From an uncultured Poribacteria bacterium (GTDB lineage Bacteria; Poribacteria; WGA-4E; PCPOR2b), in assembly GCA_958296125.1 (NCBI GenBank), contig OY282444.1, positions 3,877,623-3,941,622 of the forward strand: DNA of 64,000 nucleotides, in the 5' to 3' direction. Position numbers and translations under genes: made by a program. Below the pieces are notes generated by a model. The model was not told where the DNA came from, made no database searches, and saw only the letters and a program-made list of their open reading frames with translations. Of this stretch, positions 44,025-52,893 are shown in pieces. Every line of letters begins with the position of its first letter. The first letter of the stretch is position 1.

Positions 44025-45041
44025 TCAATCTTTCGTTTTAGATTCATGGATCTTCATCGCAACTCGCAATTTCGCACTTCGGGCCCGAGGATTCCGTCGA
44101 ATTTCATCGGGGGTCGGAGCTATTGGACGTTTGGTCAGTATCTGAAGAGTGGGGGTATGCTGACACACACAGATAGGGGTCTTCGGTGGGCAGATGCAGG
44201 CGCGCGATAGGGTGCGAAACTGCTCTTTAATAATTCGATCTTCGAGAGAGTGGAAAGAGATGATGCATAAGCGTCCACCGGGCTTCAAAGCGGAAGCAGC
44301 AGAACATATCCCGGAATGAAGGTTTTTAAGTTCGTCGTTAATATAGATTCGTAGTGCCTGAAAAACCCTTGTTGCGGGATGGATACGTCCACCCGTTGAT
44401 TTGGAAGGGATCGCATCCAGAACAATTTCAGCTAGTTGGTGGGTTGTTGAGATGAACTTGTGTTTTCGATCGCGAACAATCTGGCGTGCAATCCTTTTCG
44501 CCCAGCGTTCTTGACCGAATTGCGTAAAAACCGTTGCGAGCGCGGCTTCGGGGTGATGGTTCACGACGTGCGCTGCTGATAGGGATTGGGTGGTATCCAT
44601 CCGCATATCTAAGGGCCCAGCGTGCGTGAAACTAAACCCTCTCGTCGGCGTATCCAGTTGCAAAGATGACACCCCTAGGTCGAGTAAAATGCCATCGATT
44701 TGCGGAATCGTGGTTTCCCGTTGCTCTGAACCCCGATGCAGTTGGGGCAGCCGATCCAAATGGGCAAAATTTCCACCGACGAGTGTCACCTGTTCCTTGT
44801 ATTCACGCAGCCTTTCCTTGGCGATAGCCAACGCCTCCGCGTCCAAATCAATGCCAAGCAGGAATCCGTTCGGCGCAGCCTTCTGTAAAATGACAGCGGC
44901 ATGCCCGCCTAGTCCAACCGTCCCATCGACATAAAAGCCGTGATTTTTCGGTTGTAAAAATTGAACGACCTCATCAACTAGGACAGGTATGTGGTTCCCA
45001 CTCATCTCTGTTTGAGGTCCCCTGGTTTTCATTCCGCACAA
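44025..45041 (-). CDS. rsmH: 16S rRNA (cytosine1402-N4)-methyltransferase
   Basis: The product matches RsmH/MraW: NHIPVLVDEVVQFL, GTVGLGGHAAVIL (SAM motif), GIDLDAEALAIAKERL, DGILLDLGVSSLQLD, RGFSF with GPLDMRMD, ATRVFQALRIYINDEL, and GGRLCIISFHSLEDRIIK. A TTG at 45041 has AAAGGAGGG at ideal distance; ATG at 45032 or 45005 are alternatives. It is the first gene of the dcw cluster here. No mraZ is seen upstream. Confidence 0.95.
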   Translation of the reverse strand: MCGMKTRGPQTEMSGNHIPVLVDEVVQFLQPKNHGFYVDGTVGLGGHAAVILQKAAPNGFLLGIDLDAEALAIAKERLREYKEQVTLVGGNFAHLDRLPQLHRGSEQRETTIPQIDGILLDLGVSSLQLDTPTRGFSFTHAGPLDMRMDTTQSLSAAHVVNHHPEAALATVFTQFGQERWAKRIARQIVRDRKHKFISTTHQLAEIVLDAIPSKSTGGRIHPATRVFQALRIYINDELKNLHSGICSAASALKPGGRLCIISFHSLEDRIIKEQFRTLSRACICPPKTPICVCQHTPTLQILTKRPIAPTPDEIRRNPRARSAKLRVAMKIHESKTKD

Positions 45042-45092
45042 TCACACATACCCTCCTTTCTTGCACTAATTTGGGGGGCATTTGCTAAATAG

Positions 45093-45117
45093 GTTTAGAC
45101 CACTCACCCCAAATGGG
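45093..45117. repeat. Dispersed CACTCACCCC repeat (R3)
   Basis: GTTTAGACCACTCACCCCAAATGGG. It is similar to 3571-3595 and to 61067-61092. It sits upstream of rsmH in the 206-bp gap. Confidence 0.45.
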
Positions 45118-45247
45118 AGCATTATATCACAGGTGTATCCGATGTCAAGCGTAAAATTGAGCATAATGCGTAAAGGGCAAAACGCAATAGACGCGCTTAA
45201 GAAATTCTCCACGAACCAGAGACAGTCTACAAGTATCACGCGAAGTA

Positions 45248-45814
45248 TCACGCGCCTTCTGTGAGAATTTGATGGAGGGGGATGTCCCACGTCTGCGGGA
45301 AAGTATTTGTCACGATTTGTGCTTCGTAAGCCAATCCAATCCAAACTGCCTGTGGACATTGCGGCAGGAACCGGTCATAGAAGCCGGCACCGTATCCGGC
45401 ACGGTAGCCCTTGGGGTCGAAAGCAGCACCGGGAACAAAGATCAAATCGATCTGCTCTAAGGGAAAAGGAGGACAGGTGTCCCTGTTTGGTTGATACATG
45501 CCGTAAGGGTGGAGAACAAGATCTTTTTTCGCATCTATGATACGGTGCGGTGTAAGGGTTCGCTGTTTCGTATTCATCACAGGGGCAAGCGCGATCTTAT
45601 TCTGAGCTAACAGGTGATCGAGTAAACCGCCGGTCTCCACTTCGCTCCGCATGTTGAGGTAGATCAGGACCGCATTCGCTCGGTTCACCTCGATCCAGTT
45701 GATTGCATGTTTAACAATCCGTCGGCTTCGTTCAGTCCTCACGCTGGGCGGGATGCTGTCCCGTTTGTGGAGGGCTTCCGCCCGCAGGCGTTCGCGTTCC
45801 TGTTGCCAGTTCAT
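45248..45814 (-). CDS. 5-formyltetrahydrofolate cyclo-ligase
   Basis: The 188-aa protein has the N-terminal helix LRAEALHKRDSIPP, the nucleotide/substrate region IYLNMRSEVETGGLL, and the family signature FDPKGYRAGYGAGFYDRFL, with DIPLHQILTE at the C-terminus. It converts 5-formyl-THF to 5,10-methenyl-THF using ATP. Start: ATG 45814 with AGGGAGA. It lies 27 bp downstream of the response regulator gene and may be co-transcribed. Confidence 0.94.
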   Translation of the reverse strand: MNWQQERERLRAEALHKRDSIPPSVRTERSRRIVKHAINWIEVNRANAVLIYLNMRSEVETGGLLDHLLAQNKIALAPVMNTKQRTLTPHRIIDAKKDLVLHPYGMYQPNRDTCPPFPLEQIDLIFVPGAAFDPKGYRAGYGAGFYDRFLPQCPQAVWIGLAYEAQIVTNTFPQTWDIPLHQILTEGA

Positions 45815-45841
45815 TGGGTTTGTCTCCCTTTCCCCTCACGG

Positions 45842-47155
45842 CTACCATTCGATCCGGTCAATATGCTTGGCGAGGGTATCTCGGAAGGTTGAAGGCTTCA
45901 TTTTGAGGAGTTTGGCAGCTTGCGTTTTATTCCCCTTTGTCTTTTTCATCGCCCAACCGATGAGCTCACGCTCTGTCGCCCAGATAATTTCCTGAAAGGA
46001 GATTTCACTCAACGTCTCATCTAAGCTGATATGTGTCGGTAGTTTCAACTCAAGCGGAATCTCGTCGGTTGTAATATCTGCCCCGTCGCCAACTGTTACG
46101 AGCCGTTCAATGACGTTTTCTAATTCGCGGACATTACCGGGCCATGGATATGCCGTGAGCACCTCGACAGCTTCGGGAGCGATGCGGATGGGAGAATTGG
46201 GCGAGAATAGATCTAAAAAATGATTGATTAAAAGGGGAATATCTTCGACCCGTTCACGCAACGGCGGTAGAAAGATTGGGACAACGTTCAGCCGATAGAA
46301 GAGGTCGTCTCGAAATTCTCCATTTTGGACCTTCATACGCAAATTCTGGGTTGTCGCAGCAATGATCCGCACATCCTCCTTTTGCGCGTTTCCGTCTAGA
46401 TTTTGCTGCTGCCCTTCTAGTACCCATAGGAGTTCGGCCTGCAGTGCGGTGGGAAGTGCATCAATATCTTTGAGGAAAAGTGTCCCGTGATGCGCGAACT
46501 CGTTTTCCGTGCGCTTGTCTCCGAAGAGCGCTCGATCTAATGTTTCGGTAGGCGCTCCTGAGCAGTTGACAATCCTAAAGGGGTGATGTCTACGCGAGTT
46601 GTTAAAATGAATCGATTTTGCAACGAGTGCTTTTCCTGTGCCATGCTCCCCGTAGATGAGCACAGTGCTCTGAGTGTCGGAGATGTTTTCAAGCAGGTCA
46701 AAGAGGTCTTGTATCGCCTGACTCTTCCCAATAATATGGTGGTATGGGGAGCGTCCTTTCATGGGAACTTTTAGCTGTGAACGCCCTTTACCCTTGCCGT
46801 GGAGCATTTTCAGTTTATCCAGCATCTGAATCAGTTCTTCACTGGAGAAAGGTTTCTTGATATAGTTATACGCCCCAAATTTCATTGCTTCCACAGCGGT
46901 TTCAACGCTCGCATAAGCGGTCATGACAATCACAATGATATGGGGCTGCTCCTTCTGGACCCGCTTGAGAAATTCAATTCCGTGCATCTTCGGCAGGCGC
47001 AGGTCGGTGACAAGGACATCGAAATGTTCGTTCTGCACAAGCTGTAGCCCAATCGCTGGGGCCTCAACCGCAATGGTATCGTAGTTCGCCTCGCGCAGAT
47101 CATCGCGTAGTGTGATAAGTTTGATTTTTTCGTCGTCAACAACCAGTACTTTCAT
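45842..47155 (-). CDS. NtrC-type response regulator lacking GAFTGA and with an altered Walker B
   Basis: The 437-aa protein has a receiver domain (acidic pair DD7-8, phospho-acceptor Asp51 in VTDLRLP, Lys in YIKKPF), an AAA+ domain and a Fis-type HTH (NKTQAAKLLKMKPSTFRDTL). Walker A GEHGTGKALVAKSIH is intact, and Arg-finger region FRDDLFYRLNVVPI and WPGNVRELENVIERL are present. The segment where ELFGHEKGAFTGA should be reads ALFGDKRTENEFAHHGTLFL, so the sigma-54 contact loop is missing. Walker B reads TLFLKDID instead of TLFLDEI. It may regulate without sigma-54 or ATP hydrolysis. The start overlaps the kinase stop (ATGA). Confidence 0.9.
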   Translation of the reverse strand: MKVLVVDDEKIKLITLRDDLREANYDTIAVEAPAIGLQLVQNEHFDVLVTDLRLPKMHGIEFLKRVQKEQPHIIVIVMTAYASVETAVEAMKFGAYNYIKKPFSSEELIQMLDKLKMLHGKGKGRSQLKVPMKGRSPYHHIIGKSQAIQDLFDLLENISDTQSTVLIYGEHGTGKALVAKSIHFNNSRRHHPFRIVNCSGAPTETLDRALFGDKRTENEFAHHGTLFLKDIDALPTALQAELLWVLEGQQQNLDGNAQKEDVRIIAATTQNLRMKVQNGEFRDDLFYRLNVVPIFLPPLRERVEDIPLLINHFLDLFSPNSPIRIAPEAVEVLTAYPWPGNVRELENVIERLVTVGDGADITTDEIPLELKLPTHISLDETLSEISFQEIIWATERELIGWAMKKTKGNKTQAAKLLKMKPSTFRDTLAKHIDRIEW

Positions 47156-48894
47156 GCCTTTTCCAGCCCTCTCCTTATTGGTAGTTTGACGGTGAACGCG
47201 GACCCCTGTGCGACCTCGCTGTCGAATTCAATGATGCCTTCATGTTGTCTGATGATCCGGTTAGACACGGAGAGCCCAAGTCCTGTGCCTTTCTCGGTAA
47301 TCTTTGTGGTGTAAAACGGGTCGAAAATCCGATCTTGGACGGACTTAGGGATGCCGATTCCTGTGTCGGTTACCTGAACGAAAGCCACTGCTTTACCAAG
47401 TAGCGCATCAAATTCGATCTTCCCAGTTTTGAAAGTCAATACGCCGCCATCGGGCATAGCCGCGATCGCGTTTAGGGCAAGATTCAGGACAACCTGCTCT
47501 AATAGATGTTTGTCTCCACGGATTGGATCCAGGGCTTTCTGAAAATGCTTCTCAATTCGGATCCCTTTTTCGTCAGCACTGTATGCAATCAGATCAGCAA
47601 CTTCGGTGACAACCTCATTGAGGGCGACTGATATGAGTGCCAACTCGCGTTGGCGTGAGAAATTGAGAAGCTGCCCAACAGTCGTTTCAATCCGCCGGAG
47701 GGCTTCCTCCATGAGGCCCAAGTATTCTGTGGTTTGCCGCTCGTTCTGCGGATCTCGCTTTATCCGAAGGATGCAGTTGAGTAGACCGTCAAGGGGATTA
47801 TTGATCTCATGTGCAACCCCTGCCGCCAATTCACCGATCGCCGCCATCTTCTCCGATTGGACCATTTGCTGCTCCATCCGTTTCCGATCGGTCACGTCGC
47901 GGCAAACCAGGACCGTGCCTAAGTAGTTGTCATCCCTGTCCCGCACAGCAGCATAAGTATTTTCAAGGAATTTATCCTTAATCTGTAGTGTCTGCTGTTC
48001 GACTGCCGCATGTCCCTTCGATAAATCCTCCGCGATTTGCAGGAGAACGCCGTCAGCCTCTGGGGCTTGAATGGTTTCTGTATCAAGTCCGAATTGCTCT
48101 TTTTGGATCTGCTGGCCCGCCTTGTTAAAGAGCGACACGTGATTCCTGTTGTCAACAAAGATGACTCCCTCCTGCATACACTCAATAATCGATGTGAGCT
48201 TGTTTCGCTCGAAAAGCACGGCTCCTCTCGCCTCTTCCAACTCTGCCACTTTTTCCTCAAGGTTGTCTTTCAGCTCGCGGGTTTCCGCTTCACGCGCCCT
48301 CGCGGTATCCATAATCGATGTTGCCAGATAGACCGAGAAAAACAGGGTGCTTGTGAACACGAACAGCACACTTGAAATGTAAATCGGGTTTCGCCAGAGC
48401 GTTGCGGGCAGAAAATTTTGTAGATGAGAATGGGGCAGGATGTGGTAATACTCAAGGAAAATGAGAGCACTTAAAAGGATTGTGTTGAGTGTGGCAAGGA
48501 TGTAACTGACTTTTTTGGAAAGGAGTATGCTCGCAATAACGAGATGAAAGATAAAGTAGAAAATAAACGGGTTCTCGACACCACCGCTAAAGTGGAGGAG
48601 GACCGTCAAAGAGAACAAATCTAGGATAATATGCCCGCCCGCGTGTCGCTGAATTGATATGAGCGGTTTTTCCGTAAGGTGTTTGGGATAGATTTGCGGC
48701 TCAAAGTTGTAGAGCGTCATGAGTGCCGCGATGATGTATAGCGGCGTTGGATTGTCAATGATATGGAGTCCCCAACTTGCAACGCTGACAGTCAGCAAGA
48801 CTCCCGTGATGGCGATCCACCGAAGCTTGACGAGCCAGCGGATCCGCTTGATGAGTTCGATTTTGAGAGGTAAATCTGTTGAATTTGCATCCAT
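47152..48894 (-). CDS. Membrane sensor histidine kinase with PAS domain
   Basis: The 580-aa protein has about six N-terminal membrane helices (residues 20-200), a linker coiled coil, a PAS domain (SIIECMQEGVIFVDNRNHVS), a HisKA domain with phospho-His in AAGVAHEINNPLDGLL, and a HATPase_c domain with N, G1 and G2 boxes (LNLALNAIAAMPDGG, VTDTGIGIPKSV, TEKGTGLGLSVS). It would phosphorylate the response regulator encoded immediately downstream with an ATGA overlap. The signal sensed is unknown. No strong ribosome site precedes ATG 48894. Confidence 0.93.
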   Translation of the reverse strand: MDANSTDLPLKIELIKRIRWLVKLRWIAITGVLLTVSVASWGLHIIDNPTPLYIIAALMTLYNFEPQIYPKHLTEKPLISIQRHAGGHIILDLFSLTVLLHFSGGVENPFIFYFIFHLVIASILLSKKVSYILATLNTILLSALIFLEYYHILPHSHLQNFLPATLWRNPIYISSVLFVFTSTLFFSVYLATSIMDTARAREAETRELKDNLEEKVAELEEARGAVLFERNKLTSIIECMQEGVIFVDNRNHVSLFNKAGQQIQKEQFGLDTETIQAPEADGVLLQIAEDLSKGHAAVEQQTLQIKDKFLENTYAAVRDRDDNYLGTVLVCRDVTDRKRMEQQMVQSEKMAAIGELAAGVAHEINNPLDGLLNCILRIKRDPQNERQTTEYLGLMEEALRRIETTVGQLLNFSRQRELALISVALNEVVTEVADLIAYSADEKGIRIEKHFQKALDPIRGDKHLLEQVVLNLALNAIAAMPDGGVLTFKTGKIEFDALLGKAVAFVQVTDTGIGIPKSVQDRIFDPFYTTKITEKGTGLGLSVSNRIIRQHEGIIEFDSEVAQGSAFTVKLPIRRGLEKA

Positions 48895-48938
48895 TTTGAT
48901 GTGAAGGGTTGATGTCCCCTAAAGAAGCATATCGATTG

Positions 48939-49226
48939 CTACTTTTGAAACAGGACTTCCCCATGCACTTCAATCGAATCGACAATCGCCATGATTACTG
49001 CGTCAACAGGCTTGTTCTTAGTGCTATTGGTTTGACGGGCTGAGCTCCCTGCTGCAGTGAGCACCAACTCGCCGACACCCGCGCCGACAGCATCAACAGC
49101 AACCGTATATCGACTGAGAAGCGTTCCATCTGGCTCGGTATCCTGCACAATCAGCAACTTACTGCCGATGAGTTTTTCATCTTTTCGCGTGGCAACGACT
49201 GTTCCCACAACTTTTCCAACTGTCAT
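48939..49226 (-). CDS. EutN/CcmL family microcompartment vertex protein (BMC-P)
   Basis: The 95-aa protein matches the EutN_CcmL family over its full length: [51 protein letters not shown] and a C-terminal [13 protein letters not shown] strand. These proteins form pentamers that cap the vertices of bacterial microcompartments. No hexameric shell (BMC-H) gene or encapsulated enzyme lies nearby, so shell parts must be elsewhere. It is 44 bp upstream of the histidine kinase gene on the same strand. Confidence 0.93.
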   Translation of the reverse strand: MTVGKVVGTVVATRKDEKLIGSKLLIVQDTEPDGTLLSRYTVAVDAVGAGVGELVLTAAGSSARQTNSTKNKPVDAVIMAIVDSIEVHGEVLFQK

Positions 49227-49301
49227 GCGAAATTTTTCCCTGTTTATTTTTAGTCCGAGAAACGCGAATCGTGTAAGATATGATGTGTCCTCAAAACCTT
49301 A

Positions 49302-49331
49302 TTGACACAATTACATGAGTGTAGGTATAGT
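49302..49331 (+). promoter_or_regulatory. Promoter of the Gfo/Idh gene at 49404
   Basis: TTGACA (49302-49307), 18 bp, TATAGT (49326-49331); transcription should start near 49338. It lies in the divergent gap with eutN. Confidence 0.6.
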
Positions 49332-49403
49332 AAACTGAAGTTCTCAAAAAGTCAAGATTTTATTCCAGAACTGTCAAAGGTTCATGAATTCTAGGGGGAA
49401 GCT

Positions 49404-50606
49404 GTGTCAGATAAAGTTCGTTTAGCAGTTATTGGTTGTGGCGGAATCGCAAACGCGCATCTGCGAGGCTATCAAGCGTTAGTGGAAAAAGGGGTTAATA
49501 CCTTTTCAATTGAGGCAACGTGCGATGTGCGTAGGGAAGCGGCGCAAGATTACGCGGAGCGGGTTGCGGAATTGCAGGGAACCGTGCCCCGCGTTTACAA
49601 CGATGTTGAAGAGATGCTAAAAACGGAGAATTTGAACGGGGCGGATATCTGCACATCGCACGCTTATCATCACATTTCCGCTATCCCGTGTCTTGAATCA
49701 GGCGTTGATATTATGACGGAGAAGCCGTTTGGGGTGACAATCAAAGCAAGCCAGAAGATGATTGAAGTTGCGGAAAAGCATGGACGACTCACCGCTACGG
49801 CGGAAAATTGCCGCAGGACACCCGGGCAACGAACTGTCAGATGGGCGCTCAACGAGGGGAACATTGTCGGGGCACCCCGGATGTTCTTCGCACAATCTGC
49901 GGCTTGGAGCGATCCGGCGAATATCGGTGATTGGCATTGGCGGTTGGGGGTAGAGTTCAGTGGCGGCGGTATGGTGATGGATAGCGGCGCGCACATGATG
50001 GACACAATCCGTTACTTCTTGGGCGATGTCGAAAAGGTTTACGCCGAAGTCCGTCAGATTGATGGACGATTTGCCAATCACGCCGAGCGGGGAAAGGTGC
50101 CCACTTGCCATGAGGATACTTGGGTAGCAATCATCACGTTCCAGAGTGGCGTTGTCGGGACGTGGAGTTGGACGGTTGCTGCGCCGTGTGCTAACCACCT
50201 AAATGTCGCTTTCTACGGTGCTGAAGGTGTCATCCGCGATAACGGTGATGTCTTTCATCCGTTTACGGTTAAGGATCGGGGCGAGGTGGAGCGACTTGAT
50301 GGGACAAAATACAGCATGCAGGAACTCCGCGAGATGTATCTTGAAACGTTAAGCGATGACGAGAAAGCGCGACTTTTCCCACATGGGATTGAGGATGGTT
50401 TCGCGTTGGAGATCTATGACTTTATTGATGCGATCAGGAATCGGCGCGCGCCCGAAGTGGATGGTTGGACCGGCTTGCAAGCCAAAGCTATCTCAATAGC
50501 GATTTATGAGTCGGGGTGTTCTGGAGAGGTGGTGACTATCGCTGATGTGCTTGATGGAAAGATTCGTGGATACCAGCAGGAGATTGATGAACACTGGGAG
50601 CTTTAA
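49404..50606 (+). CDS. Gfo/Idh/MocA family oxidoreductase
   Basis: The 400-aa protein starts at GTG 49404, behind AGGGGGAA. The Rossmann motif VIGCGGIANAHLRGY, the catalytic-loop TEKPFGVTIKASQKMIEVA and the C-terminal domain segment GGGMVMDSGAHMMDTIRYFLGDVEKVYAE (only partly conserved with the other copy in this window) are clear. It is NAD(P)-dependent and probably oxidises a sugar or cyclitol. It is a monocistronic unit, convergent with the barrel-transglycosylase gene. Confidence 0.9.
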   Translation: MSDKVRLAVIGCGGIANAHLRGYQALVEKGVNTFSIEATCDVRREAAQDYAERVAELQGTVPRVYNDVEEMLKTENLNGADICTSHAYHHISAIPCLESGVDIMTEKPFGVTIKASQKMIEVAEKHGRLTATAENCRRTPGQRTVRWALNEGNIVGAPRMFFAQSAAWSDPANIGDWHWRLGVEFSGGGMVMDSGAHMMDTIRYFLGDVEKVYAEVRQIDGRFANHAERGKVPTCHEDTWVAIITFQSGVVGTWSWTVAAPCANHLNVAFYGAEGVIRDNGDVFHPFTVKDRGEVERLDGTKYSMQELREMYLETLSDDEKARLFPHGIEDGFALEIYDFIDAIRNRRAPEVDGWTGLQAKAISIAIYESGCSGEVVTIADVLDGKIRGYQQEIDEHWEL

Positions 50607-50674
50607 GTGAACGGGAGATTGATATCAATCCAAGCAGTGGTAGTGGATATAGCTGGGATATGCCCCTGCCGCGA

Positions 50675-52174
50675 TTACCTAAGAGCAGCATCTAATCTGC
50701 GAAGGTCCGTATTTTTCAATGCGGTATCCCTCTTGTATTGATAGTAGTTGCCGAGGACTTTGCCAACATACCGTTCTGCCGGACGACTGAGCGGCACGTT
50801 TTTCCGCACGTTCCCTAGTCCCACATTATAAGCGGCGAGTGAAAGGTGGTAGTTCCCGTCATACCTTTTAAGCAGTTCGTGCAGATATTTGACTCCCGCG
50901 TCTAGGTTGGTAAGCGGGTGGAAGCGTTCATCGACATTGGGCTTTGGTGTCGGCTTTTTTACGTTCCGATAGGATGGAACCTTGAGACCGAGCCCCCGTG
51001 CTGTCGGTGGCATCAGTTGCGTCAGCCCAGCGGCCCCACTGGCGGAAATCGCTTTGGGATTGAAGGTTGACTCCGTTTTGACCAGAGCGATGATGAGTTC
51101 AACCTCGACATCGTACCGCTTCGCAATCCACTCAGTTGGGGATTTTGCATTTTTCGCAGCTTTTGTGTCAGTTGAAGTTTCCTTTCTCTCCGCGGAAGTT
51201 CCCTCTTGACCTATGGAAGCCGAGGCTGTCTGGCGGGACGAATCAAATGTCAAGCCAACGGCAAGAAGATGTTTATATGCCACGTCTGGCTGGTTCAAAT
51301 AGGCGTAATGGAGATGTTTTCCGTGGACATTGACAGAAAATCCCAAGCTCCAGTCGGGCTCTGGCTGCAGTCCTATGAGGTCAATTGTTGTACCTAGCCG
51401 GAGCGCGAGTCCATACTTGGTAACTTCGGCACCCATTCTGAGCTGCCACAACACTGTATCCAACACACTGTTCAACTGAAGTGGTTGAACCGGTTTCCAT
51501 GCTACCCCAAGGGCAAATGTCTGATCAAACTGCTTCAGGAGCCTGCCATCTCGGTCTGGAATGGTCACTCCAGATATATCTATCAACTTTGCTCCCAAGG
51601 TTAGGTGCAGAGGCAGTTTTACAATAGCACCGAGGTCGTAACTTGGCTTCCATTGGCTGCCGGGGTTGGGGGCACGATTGTATCCAAGATTCCCACCAAG
51701 CTGCAATCGGCTGCCGATGGATCTGGCATAAGACAGGAGAATTTGATTATAACCTCTCTCGAATGTGCCGACTGGATTGTTCGGATGGTCATGAAAGAAT
51801 CGGTCTTCACCGTTCAGATCTAAGGCACTGAAGCCGAGCGTTCCCACGTAATGAATCGGATACCCAAAGGAAATTGCGCCTTGGGATAGGTCGTAAACCA
51901 AACTGCCGTGCTCAAGGCTTGCCAGTCCCGCCGGATTCCAGAGGGCTCCCGCTGAATCATCGGCGCTGCTAATGAATGCCCCGCTCATACCAAGTGCCTT
52001 TGCACCAACCAGAGGGCGCAGGGAAGCCGAGGCTATGGAGATGCACAACAACCACAACGCTGCACTCTCGACGCAGAGCTGAAGCCAACGGCTACGGTGT
52101 CCGCATGTAGTCGGCAAGAAGCGCGACTTTTTCTTCTTATTAAATTTCAAACTGTAGGTAGGGACAGGTTGCAT
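50675..52174 (-). CDS. Outer-membrane beta-barrel fused to SLT lytic transglycosylase
   Basis: The start is ATG 52174, the second of two ATGs and 6 bases from GGGGAGGA; 499 aa. A signal segment (about 30-50) precedes a PorV/UPF0164-like barrel: KALGMSGAFISSADDSAGALWNPAGLA is the family opening, followed by alternating beta strands to about residue 310. A Ser/Thr/Lys linker leads to a C-terminal SLT/Slt70-type lytic transglycosylase (about 345-490) with the catalytic Glu in LIIALVKTESTFNPKAIS, then SGAAGLTQLMPPTARGLG and AAYNVGLGNV. The combination would anchor a peptidoglycan-cleaving enzyme to the outer membrane. I do not know of a described example. Confidence 0.85.
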   Translation of the reverse strand: MQPVPTYSLKFNKKKKSRFLPTTCGHRSRWLQLCVESAALWLLCISIASASLRPLVGAKALGMSGAFISSADDSAGALWNPAGLASLEHGSLVYDLSQGAISFGYPIHYVGTLGFSALDLNGEDRFFHDHPNNPVGTFERGYNQILLSYARSIGSRLQLGGNLGYNRAPNPGSQWKPSYDLGAIVKLPLHLTLGAKLIDISGVTIPDRDGRLLKQFDQTFALGVAWKPVQPLQLNSVLDTVLWQLRMGAEVTKYGLALRLGTTIDLIGLQPEPDWSLGFSVNVHGKHLHYAYLNQPDVAYKHLLAVGLTFDSSRQTASASIGQEGTSAERKETSTDTKAAKNAKSPTEWIAKRYDVEVELIIALVKTESTFNPKAISASGAAGLTQLMPPTARGLGLKVPSYRNVKKPTPKPNVDERFHPLTNLDAGVKYLHELLKRYDGNYHLSLAAYNVGLGNVRKNVPLSRPAERYVGKVLGNYYQYKRDTALKNTDLRRLDAALR

Positions 52175-52274
52175 TGCCATTCCTCCCCGATGAACTGATT
52201 AGGCACCCAACTGTTCAATATCAGTCCTGAATCGGTGTAAAAATTTAGCTGCGATAAGGCAGGAACACTAGTTA

Positions 52275-52760
52275 TCAATTTGTGACGGTGAGCAGTATGG
52301 TTTTGGTTGATGTCAGAACTTCAGTATCCGTATCAACTCCTGACGATTCTGCTGAAACTACTTGGCTAATCGCTGTAACAACGAGCTGGAGAACTTCAAC
52401 TTTGGCTCCGTCATCCAGCTTTTCCGGGGCAGACCAGACTGCCTTATTTTGGCCCGTGGTGGTCAGTGTGCCGTAACCGGTTGTGTTAACCCAATTAAAG
52501 ATGATGTTTGTTCCTCGAAGTTTGTCAACGGTTGCCATTATGTTCACTGTCTCACCAGTTTGAACAGCTGCTTTGCTTACGTCAACACTGACGTTAAGAG
52601 ATGGGTTCTCCGGGTCTACCTGTGTGGGTGTGTCGTCGGTTTCCTCCGATTCTCGGAGCGGGTTCTCAACGTTACTCCCCCCACAACCTAGCAAGCATAG
52701 GGCAATAGTGAGTAAAACTATGGGCGAAAGAACTGGTGTTACGCGTAAGATTTTAATCAT
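52275..52760 (-). CDS. Small lipoprotein, Ig-like fold suspected
   Basis: The 161-aa protein begins at ATG 52760 behind AAAGGAC. The signal peptide ends in the lipobox LLGC, with Cys26 as the lipidation site. An acidic, Pro-rich spacer (SEETDDTPTQVDPENP) is followed by a single beta domain with VDVSKAAVQTGETVNI and FNWVNTTGYGTLTTTGQ, reminiscent of Ig/PKD-type modules. The function is unknown. It lies between the barrel-SLT gene and the NTF2-like envelope genes on the same strand. Confidence 0.75.
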   Translation of the reverse strand: MIKILRVTPVLSPIVLLTIALCLLGCGGSNVENPLRESEETDDTPTQVDPENPSLNVSVDVSKAAVQTGETVNIMATVDKLRGTNIIFNWVNTTGYGTLTTTGQNKAVWSAPEKLDDGAKVEVLQLVVTAISQVVSAESSGVDTDTEVLTSTKTILLTVTN

Positions 52761-52893
52761 CGTTCTTGTCCTTTGGAGTGAAATTTTGGGTGTATTCAGC
52801 CGAAGATAGCTGCCGAGATTGTTTCAATAACAAAAACGTATAGACGATTACACGGTTTCAGTCAATTGGCGAAAGTGGTTTAATCCAAAATGA

